Translations under genes and position numbers: made by a program | DNA from: Actinacidiphila oryziradicis | GTDB taxonomy: Bacteria > Actinomycetota > Actinomycetes > Streptomycetales > Streptomycetaceae | Direction: 5' to 3' | Assembly: GCF_005047355.1 (NCBI RefSeq) | Contig: NZ_SUMC01000020.1 | Location: 1 to 64,000 of the forward strand | DNA length: 64,000 nt | The notes under the pieces: model-generated | The model's input: only the letters and a program-made list of their open reading frames with translations | Told to the model about the DNA's origin: nothing | Database searches by the model: none | Shown: positions 26,810-34,345 of the stretch, in pieces | Layout of the letters: the number at the start of each line of letters is the position of its first letter | How positions within the stretch are numbered: the first letter of the stretch is position 1

Positions 26810-28725
26810 TGAGCTCCGTGACCGAGCAAGCCGCAGGCAAGTCCGACCCCGACCGGCCCCAGGGCCCGGCCGCCCCCGGGCAGCCCCAGCCCCAACGGCC
26901 GGATCCGGGAGCGGCACAGGCGCCCGGCGCCACGGACGGCAGGGACGACAGGGACGAGCTGCCGGCGCCCGACGGCGCGTCACGGGCACTGGTGCGCGCC
27001 CTCATGGGCCCGCACAAGGCGCGCGTCTGGCTGGGAGCTGTCATGATCCTGCTCCAGCAGGCGGCCGTGCAGGCGGGGCCGCTGATAGTGGCGTACGCGA
27101 TCGACCGGGCGATCCCGGCGCTGCGCCGCCATGACCACGGTCCGCTGATCGCGGTGGCGGTCGGGTACATCGGCTGTGCGCTCGCGGGCGGTCTGTTGCA
27201 GCGCGCGTTCATCCGGCTCTCCGGGCGGGTCAGCCAGGCCGCGCTGCTGGATCTGCGGGGGCGGATCTTCCGGCACGCGCAGGCGCTGGGCCTGGACTTC
27301 CACGAGCGGTACACCTCGGGGCGGATCATCGCCCGCGCGACCTCGGATGTGGAGTCGATCCGCGAGCTGCTCACAGAGGGGCTTCAGGAGCTGCTGAATG
27401 TGGGGCTCTCGGTGCTCTACATCTGCGTGGTGCTGCTCTGTCTCGACTGGGGCCTGGGCCTGTTCGCCCTGGCCACCTCGGTCCCGCTGGTGTTCACCAT
27501 CCGTTCCTTCCGCCGCCGCTCCGGGCGCGTGTACCAGCGCCGTTCGGCGGCGACCGCCTCCGTCATCGTGCGCTTCACCGAGACGATGAACGGCATCCGC
27601 CCCGTGCAGGCTTTCCGCCGGGAGGCCTCGAACGACGAGGCGTTCGACGAGCTCAACCGCACACACGAGCGCGCGAACGGCGACGCGATCCTGGAGATGG
27701 GCCGGTTCACCGTCACTTCCTGGCTGATCGCGAATACTTCCGTCGCGCTGGTCGTGCTGTGGGGCTCCTACCGGGTCGCGTCCGGATCACTGGCGCTGGG
27801 GGTGCTGGCAGCCTTTGTGCTGTATCTGCGGCGGCTGTACGCGCCGATCGATCCGCTGGGGATGTTCCTCAACTCGTACCAGTCGGCGGCGGCCTCGCTG
27901 GCGAAGATCGCCGGGCTGCTGGCCCAGCGGCCGTCTGTTCCCGAGCCCGCCCAGCCGCGGCCGCTGCCGGACCGGGCGAGCGGCCGCCCCGGCCGGGAGG
28001 TCGTCTTCGACGGGGTGCGCTTCGCGTACCGCACGGGTGGCGAAGTGCTGCCGCGCTTCGATCTGACACTGCCCGCCGGGCAGACGGTCGCGGTCGTCGG
28101 GGCGACCGGCGCCGGCAAGTCCACCCTCGCCAAGCTGCTGGCTCGCTTCTACGATCCGTCCGGCGGCCGGATCACACTCGACGGGGTGGACCTACGGGAA
28201 CTGGCCACGGCGGAGCTGCGGCGCGGCAGTGTGATGGTCACCCAGGAGGCGTTCCTCTTCTCCGGGACCGTCGCGGAGAACATCGCGATCGGCAAACCGG
28301 ACGCCTCCCGCGAGGAGATCGAGCTGGCCGCCAAGGCGATCGGAGCGCACGACTTCATCGCCTCTCTGCCTGAGGGCTACGACACGGATGTGCGCAAGCG
28401 CGGCGGCCGGATCTCTGCCGGGCAGCGCCAGTTGGTCGCCTTCGCCCGGGCACTCCTCGCCGATCCGGCGGTGCTGATCCTCGACGAGGCGACCTCCTCA
28501 CTCGATGTGCCCGGCGAGCGGGCCGTGCAGCGGGCCATGCATACCGTGCTGAGCGGGCGGACGGCAGTGATCATCGCGCACCGCCTGTCGACAGTCGGGA
28601 TCGCCGACCGCGTGCTGGTGATGGAGGGCGGCCGGATCGTGGAGGACGGCACGCCGGACGAACTCATCGCGGGCGACGGCCGGTTCGCCGGGCTGCACCA
28701 GGCGTGGCGGGAGAGCCTGGTGTAG
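26809..28725 (+). CDS. ABC exporter half-transporter with canonical Walker B
   Basis: A 638-residue partner of the preceding protein. About 55 disordered Pro/Asp/Gln-rich residues precede the membrane domain (~60-340). The nucleotide-binding domain has Walker A GATGAGKST, Walker B VLILDEATSSLD with catalytic Glu, and H-loop IIAHRLST, but the signature motif is ISAGQRQ rather than LSGGQ. The combination (one subunit with Asp at Walker B, the other with a changed signature) is what asymmetric heterodimeric exporters show, because the degenerate composite site uses both. The start overlaps the previous stop, so the two are translationally coupled. Confidence 0.9.
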   Translation: MSSVTEQAAGKSDPDRPQGPAAPGQPQPQRPDPGAAQAPGATDGRDDRDELPAPDGASRALVRALMGPHKARVWLGAVMILLQQAAVQAGPLIVAYAIDRAIPALRRHDHGPLIAVAVGYIGCALAGGLLQRAFIRLSGRVSQAALLDLRGRIFRHAQALGLDFHERYTSGRIIARATSDVESIRELLTEGLQELLNVGLSVLYICVVLLCLDWGLGLFALATSVPLVFTIRSFRRRSGRVYQRRSAATASVIVRFTETMNGIRPVQAFRREASNDEAFDELNRTHERANGDAILEMGRFTVTSWLIANTSVALVVLWGSYRVASGSLALGVLAAFVLYLRRLYAPIDPLGMFLNSYQSAAASLAKIAGLLAQRPSVPEPAQPRPLPDRASGRPGREVVFDGVRFAYRTGGEVLPRFDLTLPAGQTVAVVGATGAGKSTLAKLLARFYDPSGGRITLDGVDLRELATAELRRGSVMVTQEAFLFSGTVAENIAIGKPDASREEIELAAKAIGAHDFIASLPEGYDTDVRKRGGRISAGQRQLVAFARALLADPAVLILDEATSSLDVPGERAVQRAMHTVLSGRTAVIIAHRLSTVGIADRVLVMEGGRIVEDGTPDELIAGDGRFAGLHQAWRESLV

Positions 28726-28891
28726 GGCTCGGCAGTTGTAGGTTCCGCGCTTCGATGGACAACGGACACGCGAAATGGGCAATGGATGAGCAATTTCACG
28801 GTTCCGTGGTCACTGACTGCTCTCAGTAACTGCCGTCCTCCACATGGCGATCAAGAGTCCAGCCGCTTCCAGCAGGAAGCACGCGTTGGCC

Positions 28892-29456
28892 ATGACAACG
28901 ATCCGGTACGACGCTGCCTCGGTGCGTGAAGTCCCCTTCCGTGATGTGAGGTTGGCGGACTTCACGTGGTCGGTGCCGTGGCGGAGTTTTCGCTCCGCCC
29001 ACGGTCAGACGCATCACTCGGGATGTTATGCATCGGCCGTCTGACCGCCCGCGTCGGCGAACGGGTGCGTCGGCATGTGCCGGACTTCCTGCTGGTCATG
29101 GCTTCGGGGACCGTGCGGGTAGTCAACGTCAAGCCGGCAGAGCGGCTCTCCGATCCGGAGATCGTGGAGGCCCTGGCCTGGCCGGGGGAATTGATCGAGC
29201 GGCATGGCCGGGAGTACGAGATCTGGTCAGGAACGGATCGCGTGCTCTTGGAGAACGTCCGTTTCCTTGCGGCCTATCGCCGTCCTGGTGTGGTTCCTGA
29301 CGCCGAAATCGAGCGGGCTTGGCAGAGCGTCCAGGACGGGGACCGGCTGGCGGAGGCTGAGCGCCGGCTGGCCGCTGGACGGCCTGACCATGAAGCAAGG
29401 CCCCCATTCCTGGCTCTGCTGTGGTCGGGGCGGCTGACCACTGATCTGTCAGCGTG
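28892..29456 (+). pseudogene. TnsA-like transposase endonuclease remnant
   Basis: Two pieces of a TnsA-like heteromeric transposase endonuclease subunit lie in different frames. The first (from the ATG at 28892) reads VREVPFRDVRLADFTWSVPW and ends with HGQTHHSG before a stop at 29044. The second, from about 29041 in another frame, reads LTARVGERVRRHVPDFLLVM, VRVVNVKPAERLSDPEIVEA, and ends near WSGRLTTDLSA. The 35-40 residues that normally join them are missing, so an internal deletion with frameshift has inactivated the gene. No TnsB or TnsC gene is nearby. It marks a lost Tn7-like or related element. Confidence 0.7.
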
Positions 29457-29640
29457 CTGCGCCGACTGGCGCACGTCCCGCCCGGCTGGCGGCCGATCCA
29501 AGCAGGTGTTCAAAACCTGGCTCGAGGCCCAGACTCCAGGGTTCCGTGACGGGATCAAGATCGTGGCCATGGACGGCTTCACGGGCTTCAAGACCGCCGC
29601 AGCTGAGGAAATCCCCGACGCAGCGGAGCAGTTTCCGTGG
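29457..29640 (+). mobile_element. ISL3-family transposase fragment
   Basis: Immediately after the TnsA-like remnant and in the same frame, the sequence GRSKQVFKTWLEAQTPGFRD and IVAMDGFTGFKTAAAEEIPD matches the DDE core of actinobacterial ISL3-family transposases, where the Asp of AMDGF is catalytic. Only about 60 residues remain; the rest of the transposase and the terminal repeats are not visible. The fusion of two unrelated transposase pieces in one frame shows nested insertion followed by deletion. Confidence 0.65.
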
Positions 29641-30029
29641 ACACGTAACCAACGTGACACACCGGTCAGCGCGCGGGCAGTCCTATCTGCAACTACCCCC
29701 CACAGACAGGAGGCCACGCCTCCTTCGCGGGTCCGGGGCGCCGCGGAATCGTTTCAGCACCAGCGCCGGGCCTGCCGTCGGCATCTTGGCGGCGACAGAG
29801 GGAAAACCCTTAACTCCAAGTCATGATAATGACATGCACAGGTAAATCATGGGAGTCTCCTTCCATCGTCCGCCGCACAGCACCGCCACAGGGAGCCCCA
29901 CAACTCCCGCTGTACGACGGGCGTCGCACGTCCCACCCGCACGGCACCGCTCTGCCCGGCCAGCCAGACCCCGGCTGCCCGGTTTCTGTCACCGGCCGCC
30001 AACCCGCGGCCGCCGCAGTAGGAGTACGA
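29641..30029 (+). other. Scar and upstream region of the metalloprotease gene
   Basis: 389 bp without a recognised gene. The first part continues the transposon scar with no readable homology. An AT-rich patch (TGATAATGACATG, around 29824) could hold the -10 region of the protease promoter, but no matching -35 is seen at normal spacing. The frame is open across this region into the protease but is low complexity and lacks a signal-peptide character. Confidence 0.35.
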
Positions 30030-32435
30030 GTGAGACGATCCCCCCGCAAGGCAGTCGCAGCCGGAGCACTGGTCGCCACGGCCGCGTTGCTCGCCGTAGG
30101 CGTACCGTCCACCGCGGCCACCGCGTCCCCGGCCGGCGCCGCCAAGAGCAGCGTCAGCAAGAACGCCAAGCCTCGAGCCGGAGCCCTGGAGGTCAAGCTG
30201 ACCCCCGGTCAGCGCGCCGCACTGCTGAAAACCGCCAACGACAACAGCGCCGCCACCGCGAAGTCGCTAAGCCTCGGCAGCAAGGAGAAACTGGTCGTCA
30301 AGGACGTCCTCAAGGACGCCGACGGCACCGTGCACACCCGTTACGAGCGCACCTACGCCGGGCTCCCGGTGCTCGGCGGCGACCTCGTTGTGCACACCCC
30401 GCCCTCTGGCAAGAGCGGCACCGCCACCTTCAACACCAAGGCCACCGTCAAGGTCGCCTCCACCACCCCGAAGGTCACCGCCGCCACCGCGGAGGGCAAG
30501 GCAGTCCAGGTCGCGAAGACCCTCAAGGCCGTCAAACCCGCCGCGAAGAGCGCCCGCAAGGTCGTCTGGGCCGCCCAGGGCGCCCCGACGCTCGCCTGGG
30601 AGACCGTGGTCAGCGGCCTCCAGGACGACGGCACCCCGAGCCAGCTGCACGTCATAACCGACGCCGCCACCGGCAAGAAGCTCTCCCAGTACCAGGGCAT
30701 CGAGACCAGCACCGGCAACAGCCAGTACAGCGGCACCGTCAACCTCTCCACCACGCTGTCCGGCTCGACGTACCAGCTGTACGACACCACGCGCGGCGGT
30801 CACAAGACGTACAGCCTCAGCAACGGCACGTCCGGCACCGGCACCCTGATGACCGACACCGACGACGTCTGGGGCACCGGCTCCGGCTCCAACACCCAGA
30901 CCGCCGGGGTCGACGCCGCCTACGGCGCCCAGATGACCTGGGACTTCTACAAGAACACCTTCAACCGCAGCGGCATCAAGAACAACGGTGCCGCCGCCTA
31001 CTCGCGGGTCCACTACAGCACGGCGTACGTCAACGCCTTCTGGGACGACACCTGCTTCTGCATGACCTATGGTGACGGCACCAGCAGCACCCACGCCCTC
31101 ACCTCGCTCGACGTGGCCGGCCACGAGATGAGCCACGGCGTCACCTCCAACACCGCGGGCCTCAACTACACCGGTGAGTCCGGAGGCCTCAACGAGGCGA
31201 CCTCCGACATCTTCGGCACCGGCGTCGAGTTCTACGCCAACAACAGCACCGATGTCGGCGACTACCTCATCGGCGAGAAGATCGACATCAACGGCAACGG
31301 CACCCCGCTGCGCTACATGGACCAGCCCTCCAAGGACGGCTCCTCGGCCGACAGCTGGTACTCCGGCGTCGGGAACCTGGACGTCCACTACTCCTCGGGC
31401 CCGGCGAACCACCTCTTCTACCTGATGTCCGAGGGCAGCGGCAGCAAGACGATCAACGGGGTCACCTACAACAGCCCGACCTCCGACGGCGTCGCCGTCG
31501 CCGGTATCGGCCGGGCTGCCGCCCTGCAGATCTGGTACAAGGCGCTCACCACGTACATGACCTCCAGCACCAACTACGCGGGGGCCCGTACCGCCGCACT
31601 GTCGGCTGCCACCTCCCTCTACGGGGCCAGCTCGGTCCAGTACGCCGGGGTCGCGAACGCCTTCGCCGGCATCAACGTCGGCGCCCACGTCACCGTGCCC
31701 ACCGGCGGCGTCACGGTCACCAACCCGGGCAGCCAGAGCACCACCACGGGCAGCGCGGTCAGCCTGCAGATCGCGGCCAGCAGCAGCAACACCGGCTCGC
31801 TGACCTACGCCGCCACCGGCCTGCCCACCGGGCTGTCGATCAGCAGCTCCACCGGCCTGATCAGCGGCACCGCCAGCACCGCCGGCACCTACAGCACCAC
31901 CGTCACTGTCACCGACAGCGCCGCAGCCACCGGCACGGCCGCCTTCACCTGGACCGTCAGTGCCTCCGGCGGCGGCGGCACCTGCACCTCCGCACAACTG
32001 CTGGGCAACAACGGATTCGAGTCGGGCAGCACCACCTGGACCACGAGCACTGGTGTGATCACCAACTCCAGCAGCCAGGCCGCCCGCACCGGCTCCTACA
32101 AGGCCTGGCTGGACGGCTACGGCTCCACCCACACCGACACTCTCTCGCAGTCGGTCGCGATCCCCAGCGGCTGCAAGGCGAGTCTCACCTTCTACGTGCA
32201 CATCGACACGGCCGAGACCACCACCAGCACGGCCTACGACAAGCTCACCGTCACGGCCGGCTCCACCACCCTGGCCAGCTACTCCAACCTCAACGCCGCC
32301 ACCGGCTACGTCCTGAAGACCTTCGACCTGTCCTCCCTCGCCGGCACCACCGCCACCATCAAGTTCAGCGGCGTCGAGGACTCCTCCCTCCAGACCAGCT
32401 TCGTCATCGACGACACCGCCCTGACCACCAGCTGA
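30030..32435 (+). CDS. Secreted M4 (thermolysin-like) metalloprotease
   Basis: An 801-residue secreted zinc protease. The GTG at 30030 follows GGAG and starts a good signal peptide (RRSPRKAVAAGALVATAALL). A propeptide of ~200 residues is followed by the M4 domain, with zinc site HEMSH (~365-369), the third ligand Glu in GLNEATSDIFG (~389) and the catalytic His in DVHYSSGPANH (~453). C-terminal to this are an Ig-like putative-cadherin repeat (~565-650) and a jelly-roll-like domain (LLGNNGFESGSTTWTT), typical of Streptomyces extracellular enzymes and probably used for substrate or wall binding. It likely degrades proteins during growth on complex material. It is monocistronic. Confidence 0.92.
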   Translation: MRRSPRKAVAAGALVATAALLAVGVPSTAATASPAGAAKSSVSKNAKPRAGALEVKLTPGQRAALLKTANDNSAATAKSLSLGSKEKLVVKDVLKDADGTVHTRYERTYAGLPVLGGDLVVHTPPSGKSGTATFNTKATVKVASTTPKVTAATAEGKAVQVAKTLKAVKPAAKSARKVVWAAQGAPTLAWETVVSGLQDDGTPSQLHVITDAATGKKLSQYQGIETSTGNSQYSGTVNLSTTLSGSTYQLYDTTRGGHKTYSLSNGTSGTGTLMTDTDDVWGTGSGSNTQTAGVDAAYGAQMTWDFYKNTFNRSGIKNNGAAAYSRVHYSTAYVNAFWDDTCFCMTYGDGTSSTHALTSLDVAGHEMSHGVTSNTAGLNYTGESGGLNEATSDIFGTGVEFYANNSTDVGDYLIGEKIDINGNGTPLRYMDQPSKDGSSADSWYSGVGNLDVHYSSGPANHLFYLMSEGSGSKTINGVTYNSPTSDGVAVAGIGRAAALQIWYKALTTYMTSSTNYAGARTAALSAATSLYGASSVQYAGVANAFAGINVGAHVTVPTGGVTVTNPGSQSTTTGSAVSLQIAASSSNTGSLTYAATGLPTGLSISSSTGLISGTASTAGTYSTTVTVTDSAAATGTAAFTWTVSASGGGGTCTSAQLLGNNGFESGSTTWTTSTGVITNSSSQAARTGSYKAWLDGYGSTHTDTLSQSVAIPSGCKASLTFYVHIDTAETTTSTAYDKLTVTAGSTTLASYSNLNAATGYVLKTFDLSSLAGTTATIKFSGVEDSSLQTSFVIDDTALTTS

Positions 32436-32488
32436 TAGCACCGGCCCAAAGCAAGCCCCAGTTCGAGTTATCGATCTGGTGATCACCC

Positions 32489-32525
32489 GCAACGCGGTCC
32501 GCTCTGGTAGAGTGGGCCGCGTTGC
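32489..32525 (+). terminator. Long imperfect hairpin between protease and cold-shock gene
   Basis: Nine-base perfect outer arms GCAACGCGG and CCGCGTTGC continue into a paired inner stem (CTCT with AGAG) around a GGT loop, with two internal mismatches. It sits 54 bp after the protease stop. It may terminate the protease transcript, or belong to the cold-shock leader if that promoter is upstream. Confidence 0.55.
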
Positions 32526-32658
32526 AGTTGTGGTACCCATGAATGAACGTGGTGTGCGCCTGATCGGTTGCGATCTGGCGCATATTTGTTTTGTCCGGGC
32601 ATTGCCCGGTGTGGGGAGACAGTGCGGCTACTGATAATCCCCGATAGAGGAGAAATTC

Positions 32659-32862
32659 ATGGCTACCGGAACCGTGAAGTGGTTCAACGCGGAAAAGGGC
32701 TTCGGCTTCATTGAGCAGGACGGCGGCGGCGCCGACGTCTTCGCCCACTACTCGAACATTGCCTCGCAGGGCTTCCGCGAGCTCTTCGAGGGCCAGAAGG
32801 TCCAGTTCGACGTCACGCAGGGCCAGAAGGGCCCGCAGGCGGAGAACATCGTCGGCCTCTGA
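32659..32862 (+). CDS. Cold-shock protein (CspA family)
   Basis: A 67-residue single cold-shock domain, the full family length. Both RNA-binding motifs are present: RNP1 KGFGFI and RNP2 DVFAHYS, with the conserved start GTVKWFNAEKGFGFIEQDGG. It binds single-stranded RNA and DNA and melts secondary structure. The ATG at 32659 follows GAGGAGA. The preceding ~130 bp has no gene and contains the hairpin CCGGGC-ATT-GCCCGG (32595-32609), in keeping with the long structured leaders of cold-shock mRNAs. A strong hairpin separates it from the helicase gene. Confidence 0.93.
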   Translation: MATGTVKWFNAEKGFGFIEQDGGGADVFAHYSNIASQGFRELFEGQKVQFDVTQGQKGPQAENIVGL

Positions 32863-32874
32863 GCCGATTGAGCA

Positions 32875-32910
32875 CTGAGAGGCCCGCACCACCAGGTGCG
32901 GGCCTCTCAG
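32875..32910 (+). terminator. Terminator or attenuator between csp and helicase
   Basis: A perfect 16-base inverted repeat (32875-32890 and 32895-32910) with a four-base loop ACCA lies 12 bp after the csp stop and only 8 bp before the helicase ribosome site. Partial read-through would give high csp and lower helicase mRNA. Confidence 0.85.
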
Positions 32911-32931
32911 CCGTCCCGAGGAAGGTTTACC

Positions 32932-34308
32932 TTGCTGCGCTTTTCCGACCTGCCACTCGACCAGGCGCTGGTGTCCGCCCTGACCGCGAACGGGGTCACC
33001 GAGCCGTTCCCGATCCAGGCCGCCACCCTGCCGGACTCCCTGGCGGGCCGGGATGTGCTGGGCCGCGGTCGCACCGGCTCCGGCAAGACCCTGGCCTTCG
33101 GGCTGCCCCTGCTCAACCGTACGGCCGGGCGACGGGCCGACTCCAAGGCGCCGCTGGCGCTCGTCCTCGTACCGACCCGAGAGCTTGCGACGCAGGTCAC
33201 CGAGGCGCTCGCGCCCTATACCGCGGCCCTCGGCCTGCGGTCCACGACTGTCGTCGGCGGCACCTCCATCGGGCGGCAGACCGATGCCCTGCGCAAGGGC
33301 GTGGAGTTGCTGGTCGCCACGCCGGGCCGGCTCGCCGACCTCATCGACCGGCATGCGGTACGGCTGGACAAGGTCACCATCACCGTCCTCGACGAGGCCG
33401 ACCAGATGGCCGACATGGGCTTCCTTCCGCAGGTCACACGGCTTCTGGACCAGGTTGCCCCGGGCGGCCAGCGGATGCTTTTCTCGGCGACCCTGGACCG
33501 GCAGGTCGACAAGCTCGTAAGACGTTTTCTCGCGAACCCCGTAACGCATTCCGTGGACCCGTCCGCAGCGACCGTGACCACCATGGAGCACCACATCCTG
33601 CATGTGGACGACGACACCAAGCGCGCCACGACGGCGGAGATCGGCGCCCGCGAAGGCCGCGTGCTCATGTTCGTCGACACCAAGCGCGGCGCTGACCGGC
33701 TGACCAAGCATCTGCTCGGGCAGGGCGTGCGGGCCGTCACCCTGCACGGCGGCAAGTCCCAGCCGCAGCGCAACCGGGCCCTGGACCATTTCCGCGAGGG
33801 CCGCGCCAATGTGCTGATCGCCACGAATGTCGCCGCCCGTGGCATCCATATCGACGGCCTCGACCTTGTCGTCAACGTCGACCCGCCGACCGAGGCCAAG
33901 GATTACCTCCACCGCGGTGGGCGCACCGCCCGTGCCGGTGAGTCCGGCACTGTCGTGACTCTGGTGCTGCCCAACCAGCGGCGTGAGAACGCCCGCCTCA
34001 TGGCCGCCGCCGGCATCCGGCCCCACACCGCCCGGGTCCGGCCCGGCGACCCCGAGCTCATCCGGGTCACCGGTGCCCGTAAGCCTTCCGGCTCCGCCGT
34101 GGCCGTCGCCGGAACCGAGCCCGCCGCCGGCACCGCGCCCACCGCCGCCGCCGGCCGCCGTCGGCGCCCCCGTCGTACCCCCGCCGAAGCCGGTACGGGC
34201 GCCGTCACCGGCTTCGGGGCCGGTGTCGGCCGCACCCGGGGCAAGTCGGCCTCCCCCGCCGGCCGCGGCGGCGCCGTCGGCCGGCGGGCCCGCGGCGAAG
34301 CCCGCTAG
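32932..34308 (+). CDS. DEAD-box RNA helicase
   Basis: A 458-residue ATP-dependent RNA helicase. All motifs are visible in order: Q motif PFPIQAATLP, I GRTGSGKT, Ia PTRELA, Ib TPGRL, II LDEADQM, III SAT, V ATNVAARGI and VI HRGGRTARAG. A basic Ala/Arg/Gly-rich tail of ~80 residues probably binds RNA. It likely unwinds structured RNA during ribosome assembly or cold growth. The TTG at 32932 is chosen because AGGAAGG is six bases upstream; the in-frame GTG at 32896 lies inside the terminator hairpin. Its position after csp suggests co-regulation by cold through read-through of the hairpin. Confidence 0.9.
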   Translation: MLRFSDLPLDQALVSALTANGVTEPFPIQAATLPDSLAGRDVLGRGRTGSGKTLAFGLPLLNRTAGRRADSKAPLALVLVPTRELATQVTEALAPYTAALGLRSTTVVGGTSIGRQTDALRKGVELLVATPGRLADLIDRHAVRLDKVTITVLDEADQMADMGFLPQVTRLLDQVAPGGQRMLFSATLDRQVDKLVRRFLANPVTHSVDPSAATVTTMEHHILHVDDDTKRATTAEIGAREGRVLMFVDTKRGADRLTKHLLGQGVRAVTLHGGKSQPQRNRALDHFREGRANVLIATNVAARGIHIDGLDLVVNVDPPTEAKDYLHRGGRTARAGESGTVVTLVLPNQRRENARLMAAAGIRPHTARVRPGDPELIRVTGARKPSGSAVAVAGTEPAAGTAPTAAAGRRRRPRRTPAEAGTGAVTGFGAGVGRTRGKSASPAGRGGAVGRRARGEAR

Positions 34309-34329
34309 TCCGGTCCGGCCGCGGGCTTC
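34297..34329. terminator. Terminator between helicase and glgP
   Basis: Nine-base arms GAAGCCCGC and GCGGGCTTC pair across a 15-base loop that includes the helicase stop codon. It lies between convergent genes. Confidence 0.65.
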
Positions 34330-34345
34330 CCCGCCCGCCCGAGGC

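Noticed and set aside
29641..29826. The continuation of the transposase fragment frame to 29826 as coding
   Set aside because: After the QFPW segment the residues lose any similarity to ISL3 transposases and become low complexity.
32896..32931. GTG at 32896 as the start of the DEAD-box helicase
   Set aside because: It lies inside the perfect terminator hairpin and lacks a ribosome site, whereas the TTG at 32932 has AGGAAGG at good spacing.
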